Shown: in pieces, positions 1-12,700 of the stretch | Numbering within the stretch: position 1 is the stretch's first letter | Layout of the letters: each line of letters starts with the position of its first letter | DNA from: Gymnogyps californianus | Taxonomy: Eukaryota; Chordata; Aves; Accipitriformes; Cathartidae | Direction of reading: 5' to 3' | Length of the DNA stretch: 64,000 nucleotides | Assembly: GCF_018139145.2 (NCBI RefSeq) | Contig: NC_059477.1 | Span: 31,537,502-31,601,501 of the forward strand | Translations under genes and position numbers: made by a program | The notes under the pieces: generated by a model | Database searches by the model: none | What the model saw: the letters and a program-made list of their open reading frames with translations, nothing else | What the model was told of the DNA's origin: nothing

Positions 1-1115
1 CCCCAGGCTGTGGACTTACAGAGCAAAGGTTCCCATCTCCTTTAGCCAGGAAACTAGCTCCTCTCATTTTAGGACCATGTTCTACCAATACAAATAATCC
101 CATATCAGCTTACTGAGATGCACTGAGTCTTTGATAGAAGCAATTTCATGGACAGTCTGCAGAAGCTCTCCCTCTCTGCAGCCCCAGCCCAGAGCTCTTT
201 ATTTCCACTGCCTTTCTCTTCACCTCTCTTGTTCCTCAGATGAGAAGCCCAGCTCCCAGGCTGAGACAACTACATTTTTCCAGAGCAGTGAAGCTAATGT
301 TACTCCCAACAAAGTTCAAGACAGTTACAAGCAATATTCTTGGCCAAGACCCCCTGCCTAGGAAGACACTTGACAGAGGAGAAAGCTGAAGCCTTCGTAA
401 CCATCAGCCTTGCAAAAATCCAAGACAAGAAATCATGACCTGTGCTCATAAATAATAATAATAATACTTTGCTGTTGTGATTTTAGAAACAGAGCTACTG
501 AAATCTACAAGTCCTAAAGGAAAAGGAGCCACTAAGAGCAGCGTTCTATGAATCCTGCGAATACGCTGGGTGGTTCACTATGAATATGTCAGTTGCCCTA
601 GAAACCTCATAAGCTGGAGTGGCAGATAACTGAAGTAGATGAGATCTGTCAGGAAAAGTTTGGCACCATCAAACCAATGCTTTGAAAGCATAAAAATGAC
701 TAATTGTCTGTGTTTTCTTCACCACATCAGACAAAAGGTTCTCCTAGCAGTGAGGGACAGCTCTTTGAGCTGTGTTTCACTATTCACTCATCTGTTTAAA
801 TTTAGAGTGTAGGATTTAAAGCTTATTTAAAAATTTTTAAAAGCTTATTTAAATGAAAGCTAAGTAAGTAATGGGCTTGTGTTCATTCCCCTTCTCTTCC
901 AAAGATCAGAGTTCAGACAACCTTCTGAAAAAGACTGGTGTCCTGCTGGCCCTAAACCTTACTTAACACCACCATAAAGTTGCCACGTAACTGGCCACAG
1001 GTCTCATTTTCTGGCCAGGAAACTATCAAGATGAAAAAAAATTTGAAGGTCTGACCTGCAATGCATTGAAGCACAAACCTTATTTTGACCAGATTCTGAC
1101 TTGTCATATCAAAGT
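1..1115. other. Unique noncoding sequence
   Basis: No gene or recognisable interspersed repeat is seen. The stretch holds a short (AAT)n run at 450-465 and a 14-bp direct repeat (AAAGCTTATTTAAA) at 818-831 and 840-853 within an AT-rich patch. Open frames here are short and have no recognisable domain. Confidence 0.6.
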
Positions 1116-1528
1116 ATAGAATCACAGAATCATTGAATCATTTAGGTTGGAAAAGACCTTTAAGATCATCGAGTCCAACCATAAACCTAACACTGCCAAG
1201 TCCACCACTAAACCATGTCCCTAAGTGCTACATCTACATGTCTTTTAAATACCTCCAGGGACGGTGACTCAACCACTTCCCTGGGCAGCCTGTTCCAATG
1301 CTTGATAACCCTTTTGGTGAAGAAATTTTTTGTAATATCCAATCTAAACCTCCCCTGGTGCAACTTGAGGCCATTTCCTCTCGTCCTATCACCTGTTACT
1401 CGGGAAAAGAGGCCAACACCCACCTCGCTACAACCTCCTTTCAGGTAGTTGTAGAGAGCAGTAAGGTCTTCCCTGAGCCTCCTTTTCTCCAGACTAAACA
1501 ACCCCAGTTCCCTCAATCGCTTCTCGAT
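1116..1528 (-). mobile_element. CR1 LINE, 5'-truncated 3' end
   Basis: On the plus strand the element begins with the reverse complement of the CR1 tail (ATAGAATCACAGAATCA near 1116-1132), followed by the widespread avian CR1 3' segment (GGTTGGAAAAGACCTTTAAG near 1146-1165). The element therefore lies on the minus strand, with its 3' end at the low coordinate. Recognisable similarity stops near 1528, where an in-frame stop also appears. This is a typical 5'-truncated copy of about 410 bp, consistent with target-primed reverse transcription. It carries the end of ORF2 plus the short 3' UTR and cannot move by itself. I did not find a convincing target duplication. CR1 is the dominant LINE of birds, which makes this a main clue to the organism. 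Confidence 0.95.
1208..1516 (-). pseudogene. CR1 ORF2 C-terminal remnant (102 codons)
   Basis: The minus-strand frame encodes the extreme C-terminus of the CR1 ORF2 protein, downstream of the reverse transcriptase domain. Recognisable segments in order are [53 protein letters not shown] and a final DVALRDMV before the stop. The nominal start is a TTG codon, not a real initiation site. The same frame runs a few codons further upstream (IEKRLREL) before the element is truncated. No frameshift or internal stop interrupts it, so the insertion is not extremely old. Endonuclease and reverse transcriptase domains are absent, so it is a dead fragment. Confidence 0.9.
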
Positions 1529-2423
1529 TACCTACTCAAGGTAGTGGGTGAACACAGAGGCGATGATAGAAATCAAGGTTTGGTTGCAGTACCAGAAGAC
1601 ACCGACTTTTGCCAAGCCTACTAATCCCAATTTCTCATCTACAGTAAATAAACAACAACATTGAAAAAGAGAAGGTTGAGCTTTAAAAACAAAAAACGTT
1701 AGCTATAATGTATTTAGACTTGTGTTTCCTTATTTGGCCTCTTTGTGTATGTTTCTCATTCCCTTTCCCTCCCTTTAACTGGCCAGTTGCCAATAGAGGA
1801 GGAAAGAAGAGAAAAGGAACAAAAATTAATTATAAGCCATAAAAGTAATTTTAAACTTTCTTAAGGACTGGTGCCAGAGCAGGAGGGAAAACTCGGGAAC
1901 TCTGGATTTGCTACACTCTTCTTCGCGCGTCCTCAGCGATGCCGGTGTATCTGTGTAACCAGCACACAGCAAACAGCACAGCTGTTTGCATTCTCTCTGA
2001 GCACAGGGAAGCAATTTTTCCCTTTCATACATTATTCACAACTTGCTGCAGCCATTCTGCAAATTCAGTACATCTCCTTTAACGCAACGATGAGATTGAG
2101 ATGCAGATTCTTTCCCTTCGTTTTTTTTTTCCTGACTACTGAGAACACTGGATATGGGTTTTCTTTCTATTTAAATTTCTCTTTTCAATTTGGATCTGAT
2201 TTAAACTATGCATAATGCAGACAGGCAACAAGTAAGGATTTCCTGCTCTGATCCATGCCTTCTCCTCCAGTCAAGCCTGCAGAAATAACCCTCCAAGCTT
2301 GGACATAGACACATCCCCTACAGTTTAGAGAAGAGAGAGTCCCAACTCCCCCAGACTTTCAAAATGGTTTGGGAATTGAATGTCTTCAGAGAAAATACTG
2401 TCTCTTTTTCCTCTCTACAGAGA
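1529..2423. other. Unique noncoding sequence
   Basis: No gene, repeat or RNA gene is recognised between the CR1 fragment and LTR A. The stretch contains a short poly-T run near 2119-2128. Confidence 0.55.
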
Positions 2424-2615
2424 CTAGTTGTGGCGGGTTGACCCTGGCTAGGTGCCAGGTGCCCACCAAAGCCGCTCTATCATTCCCCCTCCTCAGCTGG
2501 ACAGGGGGAGAGAAAATAAAATGAAAGGCTCGTGGGTCGAGATAAGGACAGGGAGATCACTCACCAATTACTGTCACAGGCAAAACAGACTTGACTTGGG
2601 GAAAAATTAGTTTAA

Positions 2616-2621
2616 TTTATT
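2616..2621 (-). promoter_or_regulatory. AATAAA poly(A) signal in LTR A
   Basis: TTTATT on the plus strand reads AATAAA in the LTR sense and sits in the conserved AT-rich R/U5 region. LTRs B and C carry AACAAA at the corresponding place. Confidence 0.6.
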
Positions 2622-2893
2622 GCTAGTCAAATTAGAGCAGGATAATGAGAAATAAAACCAAATCTTAAACACCTTCCTCCCACCTCTCCCTTCTTCCCAG
2701 GCTTAACTTTACTCCTTATTTTCTCTACCTCCTCCCCCCTGAGTGGCACAGGGGGACGGGGAATGGGGGTTTGGGTCAGTTCATCACACGTTTCTGCCGC
2801 TCCTTCCTCCTCAGGGGGAGGAGGACTCACACTCTTCTCACTCTGCGCTCTCTGGCTGCAACTGCAACTCCCCTGTAACTTCTTTTCCCTTTC

Positions 2894-2900
2894 TTAAATA
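2894..2900 (-). promoter_or_regulatory. TATA-like box of LTR A
   Basis: TTAAATA on the plus strand reads TATTTAA in the LTR sense, at the same relative place as in LTRs B and C. The CCAAT-box position just upstream in LTR sense is changed to CCCAT here. Confidence 0.55.
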
Positions 2901-3087
2901 TGTTATCACAGAGGCGCTACCACTGTTGCTGATGGGCTTGGCCTTGGCTAGCAGCAGGTCCGTCTTGGAACCCGCTGGCATTAACTTTATCAGACATAAC
3001 GGAAGCTTCTAGCAGCTTCTCACAGAAACCACCCCTGTAGCCCCCCCCCACTACCAAAACCTTGCCACGCAAACCCAATACACTAGT

Positions 3088-3964
3088 ACAAATCATAGTC
3101 AACTCCTTTGCAAAAAGCAAGCATTTAACACTAATAGCCATTACCATTAATAACCCCCTGCCTTTGAAAAGCCCCTAGACTGCAGCCACCAAAATTTATT
3201 CTCACTTGACGTTAAGATGACAGATTTGCCAACAGACTTGGGAGGTGAAATAACATTACTGGGCCACCTGCTCCCTTGGAGTTTAGCTTTAATAACGTAA
3301 TGCAATATCATAAGCTGAAGTTATTTGATGCACTTGATGCAGGAGGGAACTGTAGATTTTCTTGCTTTCTCTGAAAGTTTTGGTTTAGGCGCCACAGTAA
3401 GCTGTATCGTTCTGCTCCCACATCCCCAGACGGAACAGAGCAAAGAGTCAGATCCATCCCTGGTGTCAGCCTTGGCTTGGCATGAGGCCAAAAAGAAAAA
3501 GAAACTGTGATTTTATTCCCATTTCTAAAAGACCTAGTTGAGCACAATGAGCACAGATTTCTTTCCACAGTTCAGGTTTGGCAGCCACCTTGCATTTCTT
3601 CTCCAGATAAAGTGGAGTATCTTTGTTTTGCTTTGAGAAGTTAATAATTTTATCATCGAGCTTCATAACATACTGCATAGGAGTGTCTCTGGAAAACATC
3701 CATCTTGTGCCTCGGCATGGTTGGTTACCTGTTCACTCACTACAGCATCACTGCAGTATCTACATTGTCAAGGCTGCTTGACACAAATTGGATTTCATTT
3801 CAATATTGCATTGATGCTGTACTCTGAACACGAAACACCAATTTGCACACAATATTGTAGGAGCCAGATCCGCACGCTTGTAACTCAGTCCAAGTCCACT
3901 GACAAGAGCAGCAGTGTATCATTCACATTAGTGGATTACCTGGTTCAGGTTTGATGTTTAGGGG
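3088..3964. other. Unique noncoding sequence
   Basis: No gene is recognised. A 77-codon minus-strand open frame (3466-3699) has a charged, protein-like composition but matches no family I know and has no supported exon boundaries, so it is not called as a gene. Confidence 0.5.
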
Positions 3965-4150
3965 CAAGACTGGCCAGCAAGAACTTTGGACTTGAATCTC
4001 AGCACAGTCTGGGCAGTTCTTTTAACCTCTTTAAACACTAACTTCCTTTTTGATAACATGGTGCTTATATTGCCTGTCCACCTTATCAAAATACCTTAGT
4101 TACTTAGGTTTGTGAAATGCTTTGAGATTTTAGGGTGAAACAAACTGTGG
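3965..4150 (+). repeat. Ancient MIR-like SINE relic
   Basis: The order of landmarks follows the MIR/CORE-SINE consensus. A degenerate B-box region (GACTTGAATCTCAG near 3988-4001) is followed by GGGCAGTTCTTTTAACCTCT and later by AAATGCTTTGAGATTTTAGG near 4115-4134. That last part resembles the LINE-type tail in which a GCTTTGAGAT core precedes a GATGAAAGG-like end. The copy is strongly diverged, so it is an old insertion predating the LTRs. Which named family it belongs to is uncertain. Confidence 0.6.
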
Positions 4151-6649
4151 GGATTCAGAGCATTGCTGCAGATGTGATCAAATGCGCTGTATGCTGTGGA
4201 GGATGTTACAGTTTTGCTGGCGTAGGAACGACAGTGAAGTTCTACGCTTCGTAGCTTGATATGACTGACTATGTGTGATACTAAGGACTAAGTTTCAGAG
4301 GAAAATTTAATAGTGTAAGCCTCATCATCCTGACCTTGCTATCCACATGACTGGTGTTAGCTTATGTGGGTTATTGCAGTAACCTACCTGCAATATTCAC
4401 ACTTCCTAGTGAAGATTATCACTCCTGTCTAAGAGGTACCAAATAAGTACCTTGTTCCCACTGATGTGAAATCCTTTTAGGAAAGGTTGCTAAGCTTTAG
4501 ACTACCTGTGTGCTAACCCAGAAAGCAAGGGACCCTGCTGAAGAAACGTGTAAGCCTGGGTTCTTCACCATCAATGAGGCTCAGAGCTCAGATGAAAGCC
4601 TTCCTTTTTGTACGTGTTAAATATGAGGGTCTTGACAGTGAGGTCGGCTCTAGGTTTAAATTACAAGGCAGAAAAATCCCTGTGTAATTTCAGTACCGCT
4701 GTATTCACTGAGTAAATGATTACACCTAGTTCAGGTCAAACCAAATGCTACCTGCACAGGCTGGTATGACATGCAATGAGTAAGGATTTCCCCACCAGAA
4801 GTACGTACATGTAGGGCTGTTTCCTACATTTGCAGGGGAACAGGAACCGATCATTTAGAGTCATAAATACACCTAAGTGTCCTCTAAGGTAGAGCCTCTG
4901 TCAGAACAGAGCGTTACCAGTTACAGGGGCTCATGTTGTTCTTCCTCCTCCATTGAACAGGCTGTTAAATGAACAAAACCAATTCAATCTCACACATCCA
5001 ACTAGCATATAAAAAAAGCTCACGAGCAGCTGCTGCCTACCTACAACTCTCTAATTCCAGCCCAAACAGTCTGTTTCCCATTTGTGGGAGAGCAATCCAC
5101 AAAAGGACCCGACAATCAGACGGAGTCAGCAGAGACGTGACGTTGTGCCTCCAGCTCTGGCGCACGGCTAATTATGAAGGACAATTATTATAATTAATGC
5201 CAGTGGATGTGGCCAAGTCTGCCTGCAACTACTGTGGGGAATTTCTACCCCTGCTTCAACCAAAAACCATCTGTCAGACAGGAAAAGCACAAAATAAAAC
5301 CCCTCCTTGCCAAATATTCTCAGTAAAATGTGTTACTGCCACTACCCTGGCAGTCGCAGGGAGGTCACAGAAGTTTCAAATAGGAACCACACTGTGAAGT
5401 GAAAATCCCTGACTTCATATTCTCCGCCTCATCAGGTAAATAGTCCATTGATTTATGCAGCAAGAGGCTATTGCTGGAGAGCTGCAGGGATGGGTGAGTT
5501 ATACACTCCTGTTTGTCCCAAGCTGGTTTATTTTATATAGTAGGGTTGGCAGCAGGGATCAGCTAGAGAAAACGGACTGGAAATGCTTCTACTGCAGAGC
5601 TCTGTCAAGGTAGTGAGTTTTGCAAAAGCTGCTTGTTATTGGCCATTCGCACTTTTAAATTTTCTTGTCCTTGTACCTCAGTGACCACTTCAAAGGCAAT
5701 AGGAATAAGGAAAAATTATTAAAGCAGACGTCATGTTCCTGACTGATCCATGCACAGACTGCTAAGAGGAAAATTTTGCTATGCAGGAAAGTTGTTGGCT
5801 ATGTCAAACTACTTTCTGTGCAACTCAGAGACAAAGCCCATATAATTGTCTGTCACGGCGTTCTGATTTCTTCTCATCTCTCCTCCTCTTGCTGCAGCAC
5901 TGCGGGTGAGCTCTCATCAAAAAATACCCACCCATGGACCTCTTTAGTCACTTGCTTCAGGCATCAGACTCTTAACTCTGCACAGAGACCTTCACTTGCT
6001 AAGTATTGGCACCCAGGCCACTGCAAGAACTTTGGTGGTGGTACTCAGGGATATCTGAATCAGCTGAGACTGTCAGAGACTCAACCACTTCTCCTCCACT
6101 AGAGGAAAAAGCAAATGGCCAAGACAAAACTGTAGCAAAACAGAAGGAGTGTTTTCAAAAACGCTATGCACTGAATGTTATTGGGGATTTTTTCTTTCCA
6201 AAGTGTAGTTCTTACTGGAATACAAAAATAATAGCTTATAAACTTTCAATACCACCTTCTTCTGGATAACCCAATCATGTTTTGCAGTCTTACCTGCTGA
6301 AGTGAGGAGCTCCTCACATTTTGGGGCTGATCTACCCTGGAATCCCTGCGCCAGATGCAGATACACTCACACCATCTTCAACTACAGGTATCGTTAGCAA
6401 CTTAGTCACAGCAGAATGGAGCACAGCTACACAACTTGCCTGAGAATATCTGGGCCATAATGCTGCTGAAAATATCCAAACTCATAGTATATAGCTATGC
6501 ATTGACACCGGCTGGTAGACAGGCTCTGAGGAGTTGAAAAGGCAAAATTACAGTCTGCTGAAGAAAGAGACACTTTCAGATTAATCCAAAGCTCAGGTCC
6601 ATGCCATTCACTTCCATCAAGCTATTACAAGATCAAAGAGGACGTTAAT
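4151..6649. other. Unique noncoding sequence
   Basis: No gene, RNA gene or clear repeat is seen. Open frames (for example 4969-5193 and 5776-6102) have no recognisable domain and no supporting signals. Confidence 0.5.
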
Positions 6650-6720
6650 TGGGGCTAATATGGCTGGAATACCTGGTTCGACTCCTAGCTCTGCAAGAGG
6701 TAACTTACAATTTAATGCAA
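6650..6720 (+). repeat. MIR-like SINE head with intact B box
   Basis: GGTTCGACTCC at 6675-6685 matches the RNA polymerase III B-box consensus GGTTCGANTCC exactly and is followed by TAGCTCTGCAAG, as in the tRNA-related head of MIR elements (consensus ends like CCGGCTCTGCCAC). The sequence before and after is too diverged to set firm limits. It does not fold as a tRNA gene as far as I can see. Confidence 0.45.
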
Positions 6721-9700
6721 GCGGATAGATGACATATAGGCACCATTAAGGTGCCTACGTGCAAAAGCATCTGAGGGTATATTTCTATTCATCCCTGTTA
6801 CTGCAATAATTATTAAAATAGACATCTGCTGTCTGCAAAGCCTCATGGGTCAGAGTTAAGGTGTCTTCATAGGATATTTCGGCACGGGTGTAATGAATTA
6901 TGTACACGTATTGATCTGAGCTGAATGAAGATTTGTTCTTCTTGTAAGTTCTTGTTGATGTACCGCTATGCAACGTTTGACATAAGTTAATTAAAAACTG
7001 CTTAGTAGTCTTCACACATAGGCCAACGGTGAATACATCTGTAAAACTGAAACCATTACACAGGACAGTTGTTTTGAGCTGGAATGTACACATGTAGGTT
7101 TGTGACATACTAGAGAAAGCTGAAATATTACTATCTAATTTGAACACTTTCATAGTCATGACAATTGTATATTTTTCAGCCCATTTAAAATGTTTTCATT
7201 AATTCCCATCAATATTTAATTCTTTGCTTGATAATGATTAGCCCCAAGAGAGAATAAAAGGCTCCAGAGTAATAAGGAAAGCAATTCATAACTTTCAAGA
7301 ATAATCTTCTACAGCTTCCAGCTAAGTAAACCAAGCTCTTATATGATATAATGTGGGCAAGACAATATATCAATGAAACATGTTTATTCTAAGAATTTAA
7401 ATGTAAAAGTGTTCACAAAAATCTAACTCGTCCTTTTACATTTGAAATCACTCTTGCTCAGACTAGTCAGAGAAAATAATCTTCCCAGCTTTTAAAAAAA
7501 CATCTGAAGTAAAAGGCTTCTCACCGTGCTGGTGATTCAAATGTTGGTGTGGGTTTTTTAATGTCTAAAAAGACTTTTGTTTTGATTTTGATTTCTGGAA
7601 CAACTATGAGAAAATAATCTTTATATCAATGGTAGGAATCCTCTGGACTACCTGAGCCTGCCGAGAGCAGAAAAATAGAGACATCCAAGCCAAGGAAAGC
7701 AGTTTGGTGTAATAACTAAGCATGTGTTGCAGCAATTGTTTTTAAACCCGCCTTCCTGTCAGATAACATACTCATAAATCCATCAGCACCAGGTCACCAC
7801 TGCATCCCTCTGGGGTGCAAATGTAATTGAAACCTCACAGCCACTTAGAGCTGTTGTTTTTCCATGTTTAAAAGGCTAGAGAGGTTAGACTCAACCGCAC
7901 TAATAGATCAGATCAGGCTGGCATTTATATCACCACTGTCTAACTGAAAAGCTCCTTGTAAGTCTACGGGCAAATGTTTTGCTTCTGATTTGCACTGACT
8001 TGCCGTATGCGCATCCAGATCACTCGGCCTGTGAGGGTCGGGGGAGATGAGCCTTTGGAAGAATATAATAAGACAATCAGTTAACAGTGCTTAACATCTG
8101 TTGCTTAACTACATTACGTCTCATCAATCAGTTTTCATTCTACTTCCCATTGGTGTTTTTCTTTATCACTCTATCTTCTTTCCATTATTTCTGTTCAATG
8201 GAGTAAAGACAGTAGATGAAATGTTAAAATTACTTCAGATTTTCAACTGTAAGAGGAGTGTATAAGCAACATTAAGAGTCTGACTTCAGTGTAAGAGAGG
8301 ATATTTGGGTAAATCAGAGATCCCAGAGCAATTCAGCAGCTTGGAATTGCAGAGGAAAGAAAGATTTGCCATTCTCTTCCAAGAACGGTGAAAAATTGTG
8401 CATATAGCTGACCGAGGTATGTTCTTTTTATTTCCTTTCTCTGTTCTTTCCTATTTCTCTACTTTTTTGAAAGTTGACTTTTTAATTTTTTTAAGCATCA
8501 TTTTGCACCCAAAATAGGTGCTATCATCATCACAAACCCTAATACAACTGCAAGAGTGTTTGTAGCACAGTGTAGACAAAAGTGAGCCAGCTCACATCTA
8601 GCTACATCTGGAAAGGAAAGCAGCCAAGCTGGGAAAGCACGGACATCAGTACAGGTTAGCCACCAAATTCAGGCAATTCAGCAGAAGCTGACTTCTGCAT
8701 TATCGCAGCTTTACTGATGCAGATCCCCCAAACGGCAAAGTTCCCAGAAAACGAGAATACAAGAGTTCAATGTAGAAGGCAACAAGCATTGTCCCTGTGT
8801 TAACAGAGTTTTCTACAGGGGACAGTTTTGTATCCAAAACCAGGAGATGCGCTGAAGCTTTGAAACACAAGACAAAAAATCCAAACCCACAAAGTCAAGT
8901 TGATTACTTTCTGAGGAGAGCAAGAGGCGGAATCGCGGTGCCTGCACATCTGCCTGGGCAGCAATGTCTGCCGTGTCCCTGAGGGCAGCAGTGTGAAATT
9001 GGCCGCTACACCACGGGCCAATGTACTCGACAATTTGCAGTCCTACCCAGTTTCACTCTGCTGATAGTGCTGGATGAAAACAGATTTGTCCACGTAACCA
9101 TGGCTAAAGCTGCTGCAATTCTGCAGCTTGCGCAGGCCTTTCTCCAGCAAATGACCTCTTAAAAATGCAGGAGCCTTGCCTCGCCACCACGCCTGCGTCT
9201 GTGCCTCCCGCACCTATGAAACCAGCCAGCAAAGCCTGGTGTCCTGTCATTACACAGCCAGAGAGCAAGAAACGCACAAACCTTATTTGAAAGTTCTTTT
9301 TAATAATGGTTTACACAGCTGAGTAAAAGTCTTTGGGATATTTAATCTCTCTTTGTTCCAGTGAACCACCTGCCAGAATAACTGATATGGCGCAGCCTCC
9401 CTAGGCAGGTGATGTCAGGGTTGGCAATGCTCACGTCTGACGCTCTCCAGGCAGGATATTTCAGGCTGATGCTGACATCCTATATATTGAGATCTTATAG
9501 CCAAGTCATCTGTATCAATTCTGTATTAATTCTCTGTTCAATAGGTGGTGGGTCAAGAAATTACAGGAAGTCAAGTGGCCCCTTTATCCTACATGGTTAT
9601 TAGATCACAACTGAGTGATCGCTCTGCTGGCTCAAATACATGAGGAAAGAAGAGCAAAATCCCAGTCACTCAAACATATAAAAGCAGTTAAAAGTGAAAG

Positions 9701-12700
9701 CAGAATTAGGTTAGTTAAGTAATGAGGAAAAAAGCACACCTATTTTTCATTCAAGTTCTGTGGTAATTCAGAGGCTCACAAGTCTTCGCTGCTTCATGAT
9801 AGACCAGAAGAACTCATTAGCAAAGCTTATTTTAATTCTGAGCAAATTAAGACACACATTATTGTAATATTTGCCTATGGACTTGCATAAGTTATTCACT
9901 TAATTTATCCAATTAAAGGAAAGGACTAAACTGTACGGATTGTAGGTGATAAATGTAATGAAAATCAAGAATTTCCACTGCACTGTTTCAATTTACCCTG
10001 ACCTTCCCTGGTTCCACAATTGGCCAAGCCATTACCGCTCCAGCTACCTTTGGTTCCATCACTGCTCTGCTCTGTAACGTTGACGACTCACTCCTAACGT
10101 GAGTCACGAGCTAAAAATCACTGTCTATGCTACATCAACATGCTTCGGGGCACCAGCCAGCTCTGATGGGTATGAGTCAGAGGAAGCTCCTTCATGGCAC
10201 ATCGTAGTTTCTTGCATCTTCCCTAAAGCATCCGACATCGGATACTGTCACTGGCAGCACATTGGAGAAGAACGATTGCCAGTTTTATCTGGCGTGGCAA
10301 TTCCTATTCTCCTAACAAGTAACAAGAGTTGTAAGCATCTTTTGAAAGCACTGCTTAAAATATGCACCCTTAATTGTTCTGCCAGTAGCCTTCTGGAATC
10401 CTGTAGGGATGTACTACCCACAAGAAGGATACGGTGTGCCAAATAACTGGCTTCCCGCTGAATAAAAGTTACCTTCACAAAAATATTAAAAAACCATGCT
10501 GGATACCATACACAGCTATGCTCACTTTTTCATCCGCACAGTATTTGCATCATTCGCAAACAAATGCCTAGCACTGCACAACCAAAGCAACTCTGGGGAA
10601 TAGACTTTGTCCTATTCAACCCTATGTATAATGTGCAAAGTTACCAGCCAGCTTCCTAACCCAGCCTCCTTAGTGCTACCGCATCCCTTTAAAAACCACG
10701 AGGAAAACATGTTTTCTCCTCTACATAAAAGGAAGAGTTTGCAGTGGTCAGAGACAGAGAAAAAAATGTTCCAACTTGGAAACTGGCTGGCTTGAGTGTG
10801 TGAACATTAATCAGAAATAAATAAGAAATATCAAGGTGTGTATTGCAGTGTTGGCCTGGACCATGTTCTGATGTTTATTACTGCCAAAGATGTTCACTAA
10901 AATAGGAAATACCTCAAAGCTGAGGATCTCTCAGCGCCAAAAGAAGGAGTCAAGGCAACAAGGATAAAAGGCTATCATGCGAGGGAAAAAAACAAGCACA
11001 AAGAAAATGCAAGGGTATGAAAAAAAGTGGTAATTTACTCCAGGGAATAAGGTGAGAATGAAGCAGAGTGCGCTCAGGGTCTGTGACGAAAGAGCTTTGG
11101 TGACTTCCCCTTCCTTTCCACTCATCCAGTCCTGACAGACAGGGACAAAATGAATAAAAATCAAATCCACTGAAGGAAAAGGAGAAACAGCATTTTTCAT
11201 TAGTTTTCATATCCGACAATGTGGTGGGAATCCCTGGAGAAGGGGTGCAGCATGCAATAGCCCAGAGACAGAGCTGCAGTCCGTGCCCACAGACTGGGTG
11301 AAAGTCATTTAGAGGCAGGACAGAGCGAGCAACTGGTTAAATGGAAAACCAAAAGATCAAACAAATAGACAAGTGCTAGAATCTCAAAAATCAACCAGCT
11401 GCTTTATTGGGAATCAATTTTGATCCCTTAGGAAAGAAATAAGATAATGGAAAGACTTAGATCCAGAAAAAAGCCCTGCTCCTGAATTCTGTACAGGAGG
11501 GCAGCATTAAAGGACACCCTCCAGCAGTGACTCAGAATAAAAATGGCCAAAACCAGGTTGAGATGGAATAAAAGCAGACAGCACATTTCTGTACTACCAC
11601 TGAAATGAATAGTCTTAATTCATGTGATCAGTTTGTCTGCCTCTCAGACACGATATTTCTCTTTAACATCATCCTCTGTTTCAAATCTGATCATTTTGCT
11701 TCCTCCTTTGCAAAAATGCAGGTTCTGCCTTTCTACTGCTTCTATCAAGCCTTGTCCCAACGCTTTTCTAGGCCATTTCCTCCACTATCACTCCTGGCCC
11801 TGATCTTCTCACAGGTTTCCCTCCAACAGCAGTTATCTAACCAAGGCTCCTTCAGAATTAGCCATAAAACAACACAGCAAGCAAAACAGTGACTTCCAGA
11901 TGTCTGAAGCCACATCCTTCCTCTTTCCCCCTTCCTTGCCTGCTTTCATGTCCTCTCCTGTCTGCTGGATCTCCACCACATGCTCACTTGGTCCAGCTCT
12001 TTTCCAGGCTGGAGAGTCCTGGTCTGTTCTACTCAATCACCAAAAGATACGGACACACCTGGTGATAAACTTCTTTCTTACAAGTGAGGTCAGTACTTTC
12101 CTCTTCAAGATAAGTCTGAAACGCACTGAAGGCTGAAACAACACTCCCCAGCCTCCCAGATTAGAGTTTGTCCATGGATAGCCAAGACTTCACTGCACAT
12201 GATGCCCTACAAACACCTCCCAGCCCAGCTCAGCTCCAGGGGCGACAGTATCCATCAGCAACATGTCAAAAGTACTGGTATACCCTGAAAGGGTCAAAGC
12301 AAGGACGATACAGGTTTTATGCTCAAGACTCTAGCATATTATTTTGACTGTCTTTGCAGCAGGCACCAGCCAGGAGAACCATCTCCTTCCAAGGCCTGGT
12401 CTCGTTAAACTGCAACAGAATTTCACTGAACGTTCATTTGGTTCTCTCTGCTTTTTGCCCTTTTTGGCAGGAAAAGGCGCTTTTGATAGCTCGGCTGTTT
12501 AATAAGGAAATTCCTCAGAGGGTATTTGCCGAGAACATACAAAAATCCACTGACAGCTGCTGTGACTGTTGCTCATTTTTGGGTTAGCGCACAGTATTTA
12601 GACAGGAAGCAGTTGAGGAAAAGGTACAATTTATTAAAAACAGGCCTGGTTCCAAAACTCACATTACGGTACAACACATGGCACAGAGACAGCACACTCC

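Larger units (their letters stand above)
2429..3082 (-). mobile_element. Solo LTR A of an avian endogenous retrovirus, short form
   Basis: This 654-bp element has TG...CA ends (TGTGGCGGGTTGACC at 2429; ACCCAATACA ending at 3082) and an exact 5-bp target duplication. In the LTR sense (minus strand) it shows a TATTTAA TATA-like box (plus 2894-2900) and an AATAAA poly(A) signal (plus 2616-2621). No retroviral internal region adjoins it, so it is a solo LTR left by LTR-LTR recombination. It shares its framework with LTRs B and C but lacks the internal tandem-repeat region they carry. It has an extra block of about 33 bp near its 5' end (plus about 2970-3003) and a different 3' terminus, indicating another subfamily. 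A 5-bp duplication fits class III (ERVL-like) elements; the family name needs a repeat library. Confidence 0.9.
2424..3087. repeat. 5-bp target site duplication flanking LTR A
   Basis: CTAGT at 2424-2428 is repeated exactly at 3083-3087, directly outside the TG...CA termini of LTR A. A perfect 5-bp duplication fixes the LTR boundaries and shows integrase-mediated insertion. The range covers both copies and the element between them. Confidence 0.88.

Noticed and set aside
1215..1624. Plus-strand frames over the CR1 fragment
   Set aside because: They are antisense to the recognisable CR1 ORF2 end and have no similarity of their own.
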